Counted from the first letter of the stretch, positions 1 to 9,297 are shown. The stretch is 32,372 bases of DNA from Tepidanaerobacteraceae bacterium (GCA_024655905.1 JANLFP010000016.1:1-32372), one strand, 5' to 3'. Program-made: numbers and translations. The notes: generated from the letters alone by a model not told the origin.

Positions 1-40
1 TTCTGACTTCTGACTTCTGACCTCCGGCTTCTGCTTTTTG
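1..40. repeat. Edge of a dispersed palindromic repeat (CTGACTTC/CTGACCTCCGG type)
   Basis: The window opens with three near-tandem TTCTGAC heptamers followed by CTCCGGCTTCTG. The same vocabulary (CTGACCTC, GACTTCCGG, CCGACCTCTG) occurs beside hairpins at 4191-4275 and 16746-16830, so this is probably the right-hand arm of another copy whose centre lies outside the window. It is non-coding. Membership is inferred from short shared motifs only. Confidence 0.45.
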
Positions 41-348
41 TCTGGCGTAACACTGATTTAGTTTTCTAGGTGCGCTCTTGCGTCACAGTTATTTATGTTA
101 CCACGTCTTTTCCGCTTTGTCAACACCTTTTGTTAATTTTTTTTGATGCTAACTTCGCTTCGCGGCTCGCTGCTCTCGCCTTCGCCGCTCCCCTGTGGCG
201 CTTTTGTATATTACCACGGCTATATCCCTTTTTTCAAATCCAGATAAGTCTTCCTATCAACCATTATCTACGAATTTCAACTATAAAATATTTTATGCTC
301 ACTAATGCTTCATTATGCTTAAATTTATAAAAAACATGCCTTCATTCC
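41..348. other. Intergenic stretch with no recognised gene
   Basis: About 300 bp downstream of lysS, AT-rich in its right half, with a GC-rich patch around 165-200. A plus-strand reading frame (70-330) gives a hydrophobic, cysteine-containing translation with no ribosome-binding site and no recognisable family, and I do not regard it as a gene. No rRNA or tRNA signature was seen. Confidence 0.5.
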
Positions 349-390
349 AAAAAAAAACGCAGCAATATCCAGTCGATGCGATATTGCCGC
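349..390 (-). terminator. Rho-independent terminator of greA-lysS
   Basis: On the minus strand an 8-bp inverted repeat (GCAATATC / GATATTGC, 362-369 and 380-387, 10-nt loop), extended by two further GC pairs across one mismatch, is followed by a run of nine T (complement of the A-run at 349-357). It lies 35 bp past the lysS stop codon and would close the greA-lysS transcript. Confidence 0.8.
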
Positions 391-424
391 GCAGCGCTTC
401 ACATTGTTTAATGGCAATCTTATG

Positions 425-1918
<1,494 letters not shown>

Positions 1919-1967
1919 TTATTCATTTGGCGCAGCAATTACTGAACAATATCATAAATTTATCGCA

Positions 1968-2444
1968 TTATTTCATTATATCCAGAATTTCATATCGTAT
2001 AAGGCCGGCGGGAACATTCACCTCCACCACAGAACCCTTCTTGCCGCCGAGGAGAGCGCTGCCTACTGGAGATTCGTTTGAAATCTTGAATTCAATCGGG
2101 TTCGCTTCGGCAGAACCTACTATCGTATATTCAAAAACGTCGCCCGTATCTAAATCCTTGACCTTAATCCTCGAACCTATGGTGACTGTTTCTGTTGAGA
2201 TATCCACATCATCTATAAGTTTGGCGTTTCGAAGCTTCTCCTCCAGAGCGGCTATGCGGCCTTCTATAAAAGCCTGCTCGTTTTTAGCCTCGTCATATTC
2301 GGAGTTCTCGCTGATATCGCCAAAATCTATGGCCTGCTTTATGCGCACTGCTATTTCCCGCCTTTTTACCGATTTAAGATATTCCAGCTCCTCTTCCAGT
2401 TTTTTGAGTCCATCCTGAGTGAGCACAACTTCTTTTTTAGTCAT
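1968..2444 (-). CDS. greA: Transcription elongation factor GreA
   Basis: GreA enters the secondary channel of RNA polymerase and stimulates cleavage of backtracked transcripts. The 158-residue product matches the family length. It has an N-terminal antiparallel coiled coil (about residues 8-75) whose tip carries the acidic [13 protein letters not shown] segment needed for cleavage, and a C-terminal FKBP-like domain (about 85-158). The ATG at 2444 is preceded by an AGGGGAG site. It is the first gene of a greA-lysS unit with a perfect-consensus promoter about 155 bp upstream, so it has an unusually long leader containing a strong hairpin. That suggests control at the level of the leader, although this is an inference. 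Confidence 0.97.
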   Translation of the reverse strand: MTKKEVVLTQDGLKKLEEELEYLKSVKRREIAVRIKQAIDFGDISENSEYDEAKNEQAFIEGRIAALEEKLRNAKLIDDVDISTETVTIGSRIKVKDLDTGDVFEYTIVGSAEANPIEFKISNESPVGSALLGGKKGSVVEVNVPAGLIRYEILDIMK

Positions 2445-2551
2445 TTATTTTCTCCCCTCTTAATATGTTTGAAAATCGTATGTCTCTAATATATGCGGCG
2501 GCAAAATTAATTATTCAGAGCACGATTCCTCATAAGCCCAAAAATTTAGAA

Positions 2552-2579
2552 CAAGCACCAATGTGACCATCAGTGCTTG
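2552..2579 (-). promoter_or_regulatory. Leader hairpin upstream of greA, attenuator-like
   Basis: Read as minus-strand RNA, this is a 12-bp stem (CAAGCACUGAUG / CAUUGGUGCUUG, two G-U pairs) closed by the tetraloop GUCA. It starts about 20 nt after the predicted transcription start and is followed by a U-rich but interrupted tract (UUCUAAAUUUUU). It could act as an early terminator, a stalling site or an RNA-stabilising structure. The E. coli greA leader has early terminators that yield GraL RNAs, but there is no sequence similarity on which to claim homology. Confidence 0.6.
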
Positions 2580-2607
2580 ATAACATTATTTCTCGTTGCT
2601 TCTTGAT

Positions 2608-2636
2608 ATTATAATCCAGCAGCGAAGTTCTGTCAA
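2608..2636 (-). promoter_or_regulatory. SigmaA-type promoter of greA-lysS
   Basis: The minus strand carries TTGACA (2631-2636) and TATAAT (2608-2613) separated by exactly 17 bases, a perfect consensus. The predicted start is near 2600, giving a leader of about 155 nt before greA. Confidence 0.9.
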
Positions 2637-2692
2637 GAATTTTCTTATATTTAGCGGCCCGGGCATAAAGGCATAAATATAATAAATAAATT

Positions 2693-2716
2693 AAAGAAAA
2701 AAACCCGCTGTTCGGG
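2693..2716 (-). terminator. Probable terminator after argH
   Basis: On the minus strand CCCG-AACAG-CGGG is followed by a T-rich run (TTTTTTTCTTT). The stem is short (four GC pairs), but the position, 78 bp after the argH stop and upstream of the greA promoter, fits the end of the arg operon. Confidence 0.6.
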
Positions 2717-2793
2717 CCTTATCTATCTGTTTTTCTGTAAAAGCAGGGTTTTATTCGAAAACGGGCGATGCAAATAATTAAACGTCTTTTCGT

Positions 2794-4095
2794 TCACATA
2801 TTATTAATCACGCTTATTTTGCCAAAATTCAGGTCCTCCTCAAAATCATCGGTAAAATTCTTCAATTCCATAACCGTGAGGTCTTTCAGCTTTTTATTAT
2901 TCTTTATGCAGTATTTCACCATATTGCCAACCACCTCATGGGCCTTTCTGAAAGGCATGCCTTTTTTCACCAGATATTCGGCATAATACGTCGCATCGGC
3001 GAAGCTTTCATCCAATGATTTTGCCATGTTTTCCTTTTTGAACTTCATTGAAAGCAAAACCCGGGGCAGTATCTCAAGGCAGGCGCAAATTGTATCCGCA
3101 GTGTCGAAGAGGATTTCCTTATCTTCCTGCATATCCCGGTTGTAGGCAAGAGGCAATCCCTTCATTACCGCGAGCATGGCCATAAGGTTCCCGAATACTC
3201 TCCCCGATTTGCCGCGGATGAGCTCCAGCACATCCGGATTTTTTTTCTGGGGCATGATGCTGCTGCCCGTAGCAAAAGCATCATCCAGTTCCGCAAAGTC
3301 GAATTCCGATGAAGCCCAGAGTATTATTTCCTCCGATATCCTGGAAAGATGAACCATCAGAATGCTTGCGCATGATAAAAATTCCATCACAAAATCCCTG
3401 TCGCTCACTGCATCCATTGTATTTTCATAAACTTTTGAAAACCCAAGGAGCTCTTTTGTATACTCCCTATCCACCGGCAGAGTGGTACCCGCAAGGGCGC
3501 ACGCTCCCAGCGGCATTGCATCGCTGCGCTTTCCAGCATCGATAAACCGCTCCTTATCCCTCTCAAACATATAAAAATACGCCTTCATATGATACCCCAA
3601 TGTCACGGGCTGGGCTATTTGAAGATGCGTATATCCCGGCATTGCGGTGTCTAGATGCTTTTCCGCCAGCCCCCATAAAGATTTGCAAAGATTATCCAGA
3701 AGCTTTACGACCTGAGAAATTTTTTCTTTTACATACAGGTGCATGTCAAGAGCCACCTGATCGTTTCTGCTTCGGGCGGTATGGAGTTTTCCCGCAACAG
3801 GACCTATTTTTTCCGCAAGGCGGCTTTCTATATGCATATGAATGTCTTCCAGCCTTGGTTTGAATTCAAAATTCCCGTCTTCTATTTCCAGCTTTATTTC
3901 AAGAAGCCCTTTGATTATCAGCGCCGCATCTTCTTTGGAAATGATGCCGCACTTTGAAAGCATCCTGGCATGGGCCATACTGCCGATGATGTCATGATTA
4001 TACAATTTTTTATCAAAATCTATGGATGATGTGAATTTCTCCACCAGCGGGTCGGTTTCCTTTTCGAAGCGCCCGCCCCAGAGCTTATTATTCAT
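2794..4095 (-). CDS. argH: Argininosuccinate lyase
   Basis: The enzyme cleaves argininosuccinate to arginine and fumarate, the last step of arginine synthesis. Motifs of the fumarase/aspartase superfamily are present: HTARSRNDQ (about 105-113), the catalytic-base region GYTHLQIAQP (154-163), and the mobile signature loop GSSIMPQKKNP (277-287). The ATG at 4095 has GGAGG seven bases upstream; longer reading-frame extensions run into a repeat element and are not plausible. At 433 residues the protein is shorter than the usual 455-470. It stops shortly after the FEEDL segment, where relatives continue with a further helix and a GGT-containing tail, so the C-terminus looks truncated, though the active-site motifs are intact. 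Confidence 0.95.
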   Translation of the reverse strand: MNNKLWGGRFEKETDPLVEKFTSSIDFDKKLYNHDIIGSMAHARMLSKCGIISKEDAALIIKGLLEIKLEIEDGNFEFKPRLEDIHMHIESRLAEKIGPVAGKLHTARSRNDQVALDMHLYVKEKISQVVKLLDNLCKSLWGLAEKHLDTAMPGYTHLQIAQPVTLGYHMKAYFYMFERDKERFIDAGKRSDAMPLGACALAGTTLPVDREYTKELLGFSKVYENTMDAVSDRDFVMEFLSCASILMVHLSRISEEIILWASSEFDFAELDDAFATGSSIMPQKKNPDVLELIRGKSGRVFGNLMAMLAVMKGLPLAYNRDMQEDKEILFDTADTICACLEILPRVLLSMKFKKENMAKSLDESFADATYYAEYLVKKGMPFRKAHEVVGNMVKYCIKNNKKLKDLTVMELKNFTDDFEEDLNFGKISVINNM

Positions 4096-4190
4096 ACTAT
4101 AGCCTCCCGTCAAAACAATTGCTTCTAAAACAAATATACAGTTTATATTTATCTTTATACTTCGCAGGAAAGGTCTCACAAGAGCCAGAT

Positions 4191-4275
4191 GCCGGAAGTC
4201 AAATATGGGCTTTAAGAGGAATTTGCAAGCCGCAAATTCCAGCAATCCCGACTTCCGGCCTCCGACCTCTGAATT
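4191..4275. repeat. Palindromic repeat element between argG and argH
   Basis: Nested inverted repeats: outer arms GCCGGAAGTC (4191-4200) and GACTTCCGGC (4250-4259) match perfectly over 10 bp, and the centre is a perfect 9-bp stem GGAATTTGC / GCAAATTCC (4218-4226, 4232-4240) with a 5-nt loop. It is followed by CTCCGACCTCTG. The architecture (9-bp stem, 5-nt loop, CCGACCTCTG tail) recurs at 16746-16830. It lies in the 298-bp gap between argG and argH and could form a hairpin in the operon mRNA. Confidence 0.75.
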
Positions 4276-4393
4276 GGTCATGTTCCAATGCCGTTTGTTG
4301 TCATCGGAAGTTAAACTTTCTTACCGCTTCTTGGCGCTCCCGGATTAATGAAGAGTTGTCTTGGATTGGTCGCATCCTTGTTGCAGAAAAATT

Positions 4394-5596
4394 TCACGCC
4401 TTCTTGTTGACTATCGCATTAACCTTGGTTGGCAGTCCCCACAAAGTAATGAACCCCTTGGCGGAATTATGGTCAAACATGTCTTTTATATCATCGGCAT
4501 AAGTCGCCAGGTTGAGGTCGTAGAGGGAGTTGGGCGACTTTCTTCCCACCACTTTTGCACTGCCCTTAAACAGCTTTACCCTAACGGTGCCGTTCACCAC
4601 TTCCTGAGTCTTGTCAATGAAGGCATCAAGGGCATCCTTCAATGGAGAAAACCATAATCCATCATAAATGAGCTCCGTATATTTCTGCTCAACACAGTAT
4701 TTGAAGTGAAGCATGTCTTTGGTCATGGTCAGGTGTTCCAGATCCTGATGGGCTTTTATAAGCAGCAATGAAGCCGGGCATTCATAGTTTTCCCTTGATT
4801 TTATGCCTACCAGGCGGTTCTCCACATGGTCTATGCGGCCGAAGCCGTTCTGGCCAGCTATTTTATTTAGAGTTTTTACCAGTTCTACCGGTGGCAGCTG
4901 TTTGCCGTCTAAGGCTACCGGAATTCCTTTTTCGAAAGTAATCTCTATATAAACGGGAATATCGGGCGCTTTATCCGGTGAAACGGTCCACTCAAAAGCC
5001 TCCTCCGGCGGCTCCACCCATGGGTCTTCCAATATCCCGCACTCAATGCTCCGCCCCCACAGGTTCTGATCGATGCTGAAGGGGTTATCTTTTCCGATGG
5101 GTATTGGAATGTCGTTCTTTGCCGCATAATCTATCTCTTCCTCGCGCGACATGGGCCATTCCCGCACCGGAGCTATTATTTCCAATTCCGGCGCTAGTGC
5201 TGTAACCGAAACATCGAACCGCACCTGATCGTTGCCCTTCCCGGTGCAGCCATGGGCCACGGCAAAAGCACCCTCCTTTTTGGCAACATCCACCAGGAGT
5301 TTGCTTATGAGCGGCCTGGACAGCGCTGAACTCAAAGGGTAAACCCCTTCGTACAGCGCATTGGCTTTTAGCGCAGGGAACGCATATTCCTTTAGAAATT
5401 CCTCCTGTGCATCCAACATGTAAGACTTTATGGCACCTATTTTTTCCGCTTTGGATTTTACAAATTCCAGGTCCTTGCCCTCGCCCACATCCGCGCAAAG
5501 AGCGATAACATCACTATCGTATTTTTCCTGCAGCCATTTAATGGCCACGGATGTGTCAAGACCCCCGGAATAAGCCAGCACAATTTTTTTCTTCAT
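4394..5596 (-). CDS. argG: Argininosuccinate synthase
   Basis: Joins citrulline and aspartate with ATP (to AMP and PPi) to form argininosuccinate. The product is 400 residues, normal for the family. The N-terminal ATP pyrophosphatase P-loop SGGLDTS lies at 10-16, and downstream signatures include [14 protein letters not shown] and the segment containing [10 protein letters not shown]. The ATG at 5596 is preceded by an AGGAG-type site. It lies 25 bp downstream of argF, so the two are certainly cotranscribed; argH follows after a 298-bp gap that contains a palindromic repeat. Confidence 0.98.
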   Translation of the reverse strand: MKKKIVLAYSGGLDTSVAIKWLQEKYDSDVIALCADVGEGKDLEFVKSKAEKIGAIKSYMLDAQEEFLKEYAFPALKANALYEGVYPLSSALSRPLISKLLVDVAKKEGAFAVAHGCTGKGNDQVRFDVSVTALAPELEIIAPVREWPMSREEEIDYAAKNDIPIPIGKDNPFSIDQNLWGRSIECGILEDPWVEPPEEAFEWTVSPDKAPDIPVYIEITFEKGIPVALDGKQLPPVELVKTLNKIAGQNGFGRIDHVENRLVGIKSRENYECPASLLLIKAHQDLEHLTMTKDMLHFKYCVEQKYTELIYDGLWFSPLKDALDAFIDKTQEVVNGTVRVKLFKGSAKVVGRKSPNSLYDLNLATYADDIKDMFDHNSAKGFITLWGLPTKVNAIVNKKA

Positions 5597-5621
5597 TTTG
5601 TTTCTCCTCCCGGATTATTAT

Positions 5622-6587
5622 TTAACCCATTATCAATGTCAAAATTGCTTTCTGCACATGCAGCCGGTTTTCTGCCTCGTCGAACACAACCGAATGAGGG
5701 CCTTCTATGACGTCATGAGTTATCTCCTCGCCGCGGTGAGCCGGCAGGCAGTGCATCACAATAACGTTTTTATCCGCAGCTTTTACAACATCTTCATTTA
5801 TCTGATAGCCCGCAAAGGCTTCTTCCCTGGCCTTTTTTTCGCTCTCCTGCCCCATGCTGGTCCATACATCGGTGTAGAGCACGTCGGCATCCTTTGCCGC
5901 CTCGAATATGTCTTCGGTCACCATTATCTTGGACCCGGTGGCCTCCGCAATAGCTTCCGCCTTTTTTATGACCTCATCCTGCGGCTGGTAACCCTTCGGC
6001 GCCCCTATGGCGATATCCATTCCAACTCTGGTGCAGCCGAATAGCAGAGAATTGGCCATGTTGTTGCTGCCATCTCCTATAAATCCCAGTTTCAATCCTG
6101 CCAGCATTTTCTTTTTTTCGTATATTGTAAACAAATCCGCCAGCACCTGACAGGGATGGGAATAATCGGTAAGGCCATTTATTACGGGAATTTCCGCATA
6201 CTCCGCCAAGAGCTCTACATCCTTGTGGCTGTAGGCTCTTATCATGATGCCGTCCAGAAACCTCGACAAAACCCTCGCCGTATCCGGAATGGTCTCCCCC
6301 CTCCCCAGCTGCAAGTCGCTGCTTGATAAAAACAGCGCATAACCTCCCAGCTGCCACATGGCCACTTCGAAGGAGACCCGGGTTCTGGTGGAGGATTTCT
6401 GGAATATCATCCCAAGTGTTTTGCCCTCAAGAGGCTTGTAATGTGCCCCTAGATTTTGCATGGTCTTCAAGGTTTCCGTGACCTTCAGGATTTCATCTAT
6501 TTCATCTTTTGTAAGATCGTATAAACTCAAAAGATCCTTGCCCTTAAGGCTTGAACTTTCAGGCTTTATATATGGCTTTAAATTCAT
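5622..6587 (-). CDS. argF: Ornithine carbamoyltransferase
   Basis: Transfers the carbamoyl group from carbamoyl phosphate to ornithine, giving citrulline. The 321-residue protein carries the carbamoyl-phosphate site SSTRTR (65-70), HPCQ (144-147) and the ornithine/catalytic-Cys motif HCLPAHRG (279-286). It is slightly longer than the usual 305-315 because of about ten extra N-terminal residues. The ATG at 6587 has GGAGG eleven bases upstream. A second, out-of-frame ATG at 6591 is better spaced but opens only a 10-codon frame. First gene of argF-argG-argH; the promoter overlaps a probable arginine-repressor box. No deiminase or carbamate kinase gene is nearby, so the biosynthetic rather than catabolic enzyme is favoured. 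Confidence 0.96.
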   Translation of the reverse strand: MNLKPYIKPESSSLKGKDLLSLYDLTKDEIDEILKVTETLKTMQNLGAHYKPLEGKTLGMIFQKSSTRTRVSFEVAMWQLGGYALFLSSSDLQLGRGETIPDTARVLSRFLDGIMIRAYSHKDVELLAEYAEIPVINGLTDYSHPCQVLADLFTIYEKKKMLAGLKLGFIGDGSNNMANSLLFGCTRVGMDIAIGAPKGYQPQDEVIKKAEAIAEATGSKIMVTEDIFEAAKDADVLYTDVWTSMGQESEKKAREEAFAGYQINEDVVKAADKNVIVMHCLPAHRGEEITHDVIEGPHSVVFDEAENRLHVQKAILTLIMG

Positions 6588-6615
6588 GCATGGCTCGCCT
6601 CCACAATTTTTTATA

Positions 6616-6644
6616 ATTATACATCATTATGTATATATATTCAA
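6616..6644 (-). promoter_or_regulatory. Promoter of argFGH with overlapping ARG box
   Basis: The minus strand has TTGAAT (6639-6644), a 17-base spacer and TATAAT (6616-6621). The spacer and -35 contain TGAATATATATACA (6630-6643), one mismatch from the half-site pattern TGAAT-WWWW-ATTCA bound by ArgR/AhrC, and next to it TACAT-AATG-ATGTA, a second perfect 5-bp inverted repeat. Binding here would block RNA polymerase, giving arginine repression. The promoter call is strong; the operator call follows known ArgR consensus sequences and is untested. Confidence 0.75.
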
Positions 6645-6685
6645 TAACTTTAAAAAAAATTAACATTGATTTAAAAATACCGCAT

Positions 6686-6733
6686 AAAAAACAATAGACA
6701 GGCCTTTCACCATTTGCGATGAAGCCTGTCTAT
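6686..6733 (-). terminator. Orphan rho-independent terminator
   Basis: A perfect 10-bp inverted repeat (ATAGACAGGC / GCCTGTCTAT, 6694-6703 and 6724-6733) with an inner TTCA/TGAA extension is followed on the minus strand by TTGTTTTTT. It lies upstream of the argF promoter, and no intact minus-strand gene precedes it. It probably once ended a transcript of the decayed gene at 6923-7009. Confidence 0.65.
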
Positions 6734-6922
6734 ATATATCGTTGTATCGTATGGCTTGGTTAATTAATAAACTTTATTCCAATACGTGCAAGGTTCAATG
6801 AAGCATATCGCAGCTTAAGCTGTAAACAAAGTATTCAGGCACCTCAATCGGATATCTCATTTGCAGCTTTTATTGTTCGGGCAGAAACAAAATCCAGCCG
6901 TTTTTTCACTCATCTTCCCTTA

Positions 6923-7009
6923 TTAACGAACCAAAAAGGTTATCTGTTTTGCCTCCTCTATCCATTTTATCAATGTTTCCACATCGGGGCAGATCGATGA
7001 AGGATTCAT
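6923..7009 (-). pseudogene. Possible N-terminal remnant of a Sir2-family deacetylase
   Basis: A 28-codon minus-strand frame beginning at an ATG (7009) contains VETLIKWIEEAKQITFLV. This resembles the first helix and strand of bacterial Sir2/CobB NAD-dependent deacetylases, which continue into a GAG(M/I)ST NAD-binding loop. Here the frame ends with Arg-stop just where that loop should begin, and nothing recognisable follows in any frame. The surrounding 580 bp (6588-7168) otherwise hold only promoters and an orphan terminator. Identification is from pattern memory over about 18 residues, so it is tentative. Confidence 0.4.
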
Positions 7010-7072
7010 GGCTTTCACTTCTTAGTTTTCAACCTTTGTTGTAAAAAAATTATGAAATAATTCTCCAGGGGC

Positions 7073-7101
7073 TTTACAATATACTGCTGTGATGGTATAA
7101 T
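7073..7101 (+). promoter_or_regulatory. SigmaA-type promoter of the chemoreceptor gene
   Basis: TTTACA (7073-7078), 17 bases, TATAAT (7096-7101) on the plus strand. The predicted start is near 7108, leaving a 60-nt leader before the ATG at 7169. No sigmaD-like (flagellar) promoter was noticed. Confidence 0.8.
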
Positions 7102-7168
7102 TTTTGTAAATAGTAATAGTAACTATTAATTAAACTCATTGTTAACAATATTTTAAGGGGGACATATC

Positions 7169-8455
7169 ATGATAAATATCTTTAAAAAGGCATCACTATC
7201 GCCGCCGAAAGGTTCAAAGCTCGATCAGAAGGACGGGGAATCCGGTTTTGAACTGGAGCCGGAAAAGGATTCGGTCAATATATTTGGCAAAGGAGAAATT
7301 GATAATGAAAGAGCCCGGACAAATTTCACCGTTGCACTGGAGGATTTCACTTTAGCCCATACGGAATTAGTAGCCTTTTATGTATCGCTTTTGATACAGG
7401 AATCTTCAAAAAGGGCTGCGGCCCTTGCCGGGACCATAGAGGGTATGTCCTCCCAATCGGAAGAAATAGCAGCCGCCACAGAGGAAATAAATGCAGGCAT
7501 CGACGAGATCAAGGCATCGGCCAAAAACACCATGGACACCATAGAAAACTCAAAAAAACTGGTGGATGACATTAAATGCCTGATGGACCATGCTGTGGAA
7601 AATACTGCGGGCTTGATTGACCAGATAAATAAGATCGACGATATCAGTGAAACCGTGGAAGATATAGCGGACAAGACCAACCTCCTGGCGTTGAACGCTG
7701 CCATAGAAGCTGCCAGGGCGGGAGAGCACGGCAAGGGATTTTCCGTTGTTGCCGACGAAGTGAGAAAGCTGGCAGGTCAGACGAAAATTGCGGTAAAAGA
7801 AGTAAAAGAACTGGCCGAACACATGAACACAAGCGCATCAGTAACAGGAAAAGCGGTAAACGGCTTCAAAGACTCTTTTCATAGTTATACCGGGGACGTG
7901 TGGGACATAGCGGAAAAGACCCGGATCAATTTAAGCCAGTTGGAGGAATTGGGGTCTGCCGTAGAAAGCATATCCGGCGCCATGCAGGAACAGGCCGCCG
8001 TCGCGGAACAGCTTACCAGAGTGTCGGCAGGGCTTAAATCCGATATGGATTTTTCCCAAACCCTCAAGATCAGTATAGATGAGTTGAGTGAGATTGTAAG
8101 GCCAAGCCTGAAGCAAGAAGAAGATGAATCTATCATCAGTGTGCTGGCCAAAAGGCTTCTGGACCACACGGAATACATAAGAAAACTTATTTCTATTGCC
8201 GGCAAGGGCACGAGGCTGTCCGGCTATCACGAATGCAACTTGGGGAAGTGGTATGACGAGAACCGTCATAGCTTGGGACACATGGATGCTTTCATAAGGC
8301 TTGAGGAGCCCCACCGTAAGTTCCACGAAGCCGGAGACAGCCTGGCAAAAGAGTGCAATCTGGAAAATGTGGAAAGAGTAGTGTCGGCATCCCTGGGCAT
8401 ATTGAAAGCATTTATTGATCTGGAAAAGGCTTTTGAAGCAAGACGCTCCGAATGA
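7169..8455 (+). CDS. Soluble methyl-accepting chemotaxis protein with C-terminal CZB zinc-binding domain
   Basis: A 428-residue cytosolic chemoreceptor-like protein. No transmembrane segment or signal peptide is visible. The first 60 residues are polar and of unknown fold. The signalling coiled coil spans about 60-300, with the conserved hairpin tip [21 protein letters not shown] (starting at 166) and [14 protein letters not shown], which contacts CheA and CheW. Residues about 325-428 form a CZB domain with likely zinc ligands H333, C356 (in CNLGKWY), H382 and H386 (PHRKFH). CZB receptors such as TlpD sense zinc state or oxidants, so a redox or metal cue is possible here. The ATG has AAGGGGG seven bases upstream. 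It is monocistronic, with its own promoter and terminator and no che genes in the window. Confidence 0.92.
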   Translation: MINIFKKASLSPPKGSKLDQKDGESGFELEPEKDSVNIFGKGEIDNERARTNFTVALEDFTLAHTELVAFYVSLLIQESSKRAAALAGTIEGMSSQSEEIAAATEEINAGIDEIKASAKNTMDTIENSKKLVDDIKCLMDHAVENTAGLIDQINKIDDISETVEDIADKTNLLALNAAIEAARAGEHGKGFSVVADEVRKLAGQTKIAVKEVKELAEHMNTSASVTGKAVNGFKDSFHSYTGDVWDIAEKTRINLSQLEELGSAVESISGAMQEQAAVAEQLTRVSAGLKSDMDFSQTLKISIDELSEIVRPSLKQEEDESIISVLAKRLLDHTEYIRKLISIAGKGTRLSGYHECNLGKWYDENRHSLGHMDAFIRLEEPHRKFHEAGDSLAKECNLENVERVVSASLGILKAFIDLEKAFEARRSE

Positions 8456-8458
8456 ACC

Positions 8459-8503
8459 GGTCCGCCTAGCGAGCGTAGGGATTTAAAAGCGGGTCCATTT
8501 TTC
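8459..8503 (+). terminator. Probable terminator of the chemoreceptor gene
   Basis: GGTCCGC (8459-8465) pairs with GCGGGTCC (8489-8496), with one G-T pair and one bulge; the loop holds a small CTA/TAG stem. ATTTTTC follows directly. It begins four bases after the stop codon. Confidence 0.5.
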
Positions 8504-8524
8504 ATCAAACGCATCCGCTTCGTC

Positions 8525-8737
8525 CTACATATACTTGTCGAAAGATTTAAGATCTGTTTTTGTGATTTCCTCAATTGCGATGGCTAATAAATAGCGTTGA
8601 AAGCTATCATATTTTTCTTTATCTTTTTGCATTGCTACTAGATCATCAAGGATAGCGTCGCCATACGAGATAAGCTTTTGAAATTCCGCGTTATCCTTAA
8701 CATATATGCGGAAGACAGATTGGATGCCACCTCTATC
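8525..8737 (-). pseudogene. Unidentified gene fragment (C-terminal piece, no start)
   Basis: An open minus-strand stretch of 70 codons ending in TAG (8525-8527), with no start codon or ribosome-binding site at its 5' end. The translation is ordinary, soluble and charged (for example KDNAEFQKLISYGDAILDDL and a helical tail with AIAIEEITKTDLKSFDKYM), which suggests it was once coding. I do not recognise the family. It abuts a 19-bp palindrome at 8738-8756 that separates it from the next relic, and the two are in different frames. Confidence 0.4.
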
Positions 8738-8756
8738 TTAGTCCGTTAAGGACTAA
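8738..8756. repeat. 19-bp palindrome joining two gene relics
   Basis: TTAGTCC-GTTAA-GGACTAA is a perfect 7-bp inverted repeat with a 5-nt centre, lying exactly where two unrelated degraded reading frames meet. It may be the scar of an insertion/excision or deletion event. No target-site duplication was verified. Confidence 0.45.
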
Positions 8757-8975
8757 ATTATTGTCTTGTGCTATTTTTTCTGCATTGGCTCAAATCTGTT
8801 CATTTAGAGGCTCTGCAAACATAGGATAGTCAAATATTTTAATGTTGTTTGAATAAAGATAAGCTGTCATACCTTCGGCATAGCGCCTTCCCGGTAAACT
8901 TTCTGGATTTATGATTCTATCGAGCATGATATTTTCCCAATGTATTTGTTTCTTGTAGTTTTCTGTTATCAGCAT
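8757..8975 (-). pseudogene. N-terminal relic of a hypothetical-protein family, interrupted by a stop
   Basis: From an ATG at 8975 (preceded by GAAGGTG), 61 codons read through GRRYAEGMTAYLYSNNIKIF and DYPMFAEPLNEQI to a TGA. In the same frame the sequence continues sensibly after that stop (ANAEKIAQDNN) up to the palindrome at 8738. From memory, the YxxGMTxYLYxxxIxIFDYPxFAEPL pattern matches the start of a widespread, often multicopy family of proteins of about 400-450 residues of unknown function. If so, most of the gene has been deleted. Whether the 61-residue piece is still translated cannot be judged from sequence. Confidence 0.5.
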
Positions 8976-9297
8976 TTTTTACACCTTCATCATAGTTTTG
9001 TGTTTATTATACATCTTTTGTGTAGAATTTTAAATTTTTTTGGTTCTGGCTATGCCAGGTTAGGGTAAAATGTTTAAATTTAGGCATAATGAAAGCCTCA
9101 CATTTATACAGGCAGGCATTACCGCAGGAATATGCTAGATATATTATATTGATTTGTAAGAATTAAAATCTATCCCCATATTTGTAAGACTAACTTCCAC
9201 AGTCCAAAAGAATGGGGGTGAAAGTTACTTTTTCAATTAACCCTATCATAAAATACCCACAAACATTATATAAAACAGTTGTTGTCCTTACACGAAT
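8976..9297. other. AT-rich intergenic region with a repeat-like motif
   Basis: No gene is seen here. A TATAAT on the minus strand at about 9009-9014 may be the old promoter of the relic to the left. GGTTCTGGCTATGCCAGGTT near 9042-9061 contains a perfect 5-bp stem (CTGGC/GCCAG) and looks like the edge of a mobile or repeated element, but I cannot place it in a known family. Confidence 0.35.

Noticed and set aside
70-330. 86-codon frame downstream of lysS
   Set aside because: No Shine-Dalgarno sequence, atypical composition, no recognisable domain.
6559-6591. Ten-codon frame overlapping the argF start (leader peptide?)
   Set aside because: It has no run of arginine codons and no associated attenuator; its better spacing from GGAGG is probably chance.
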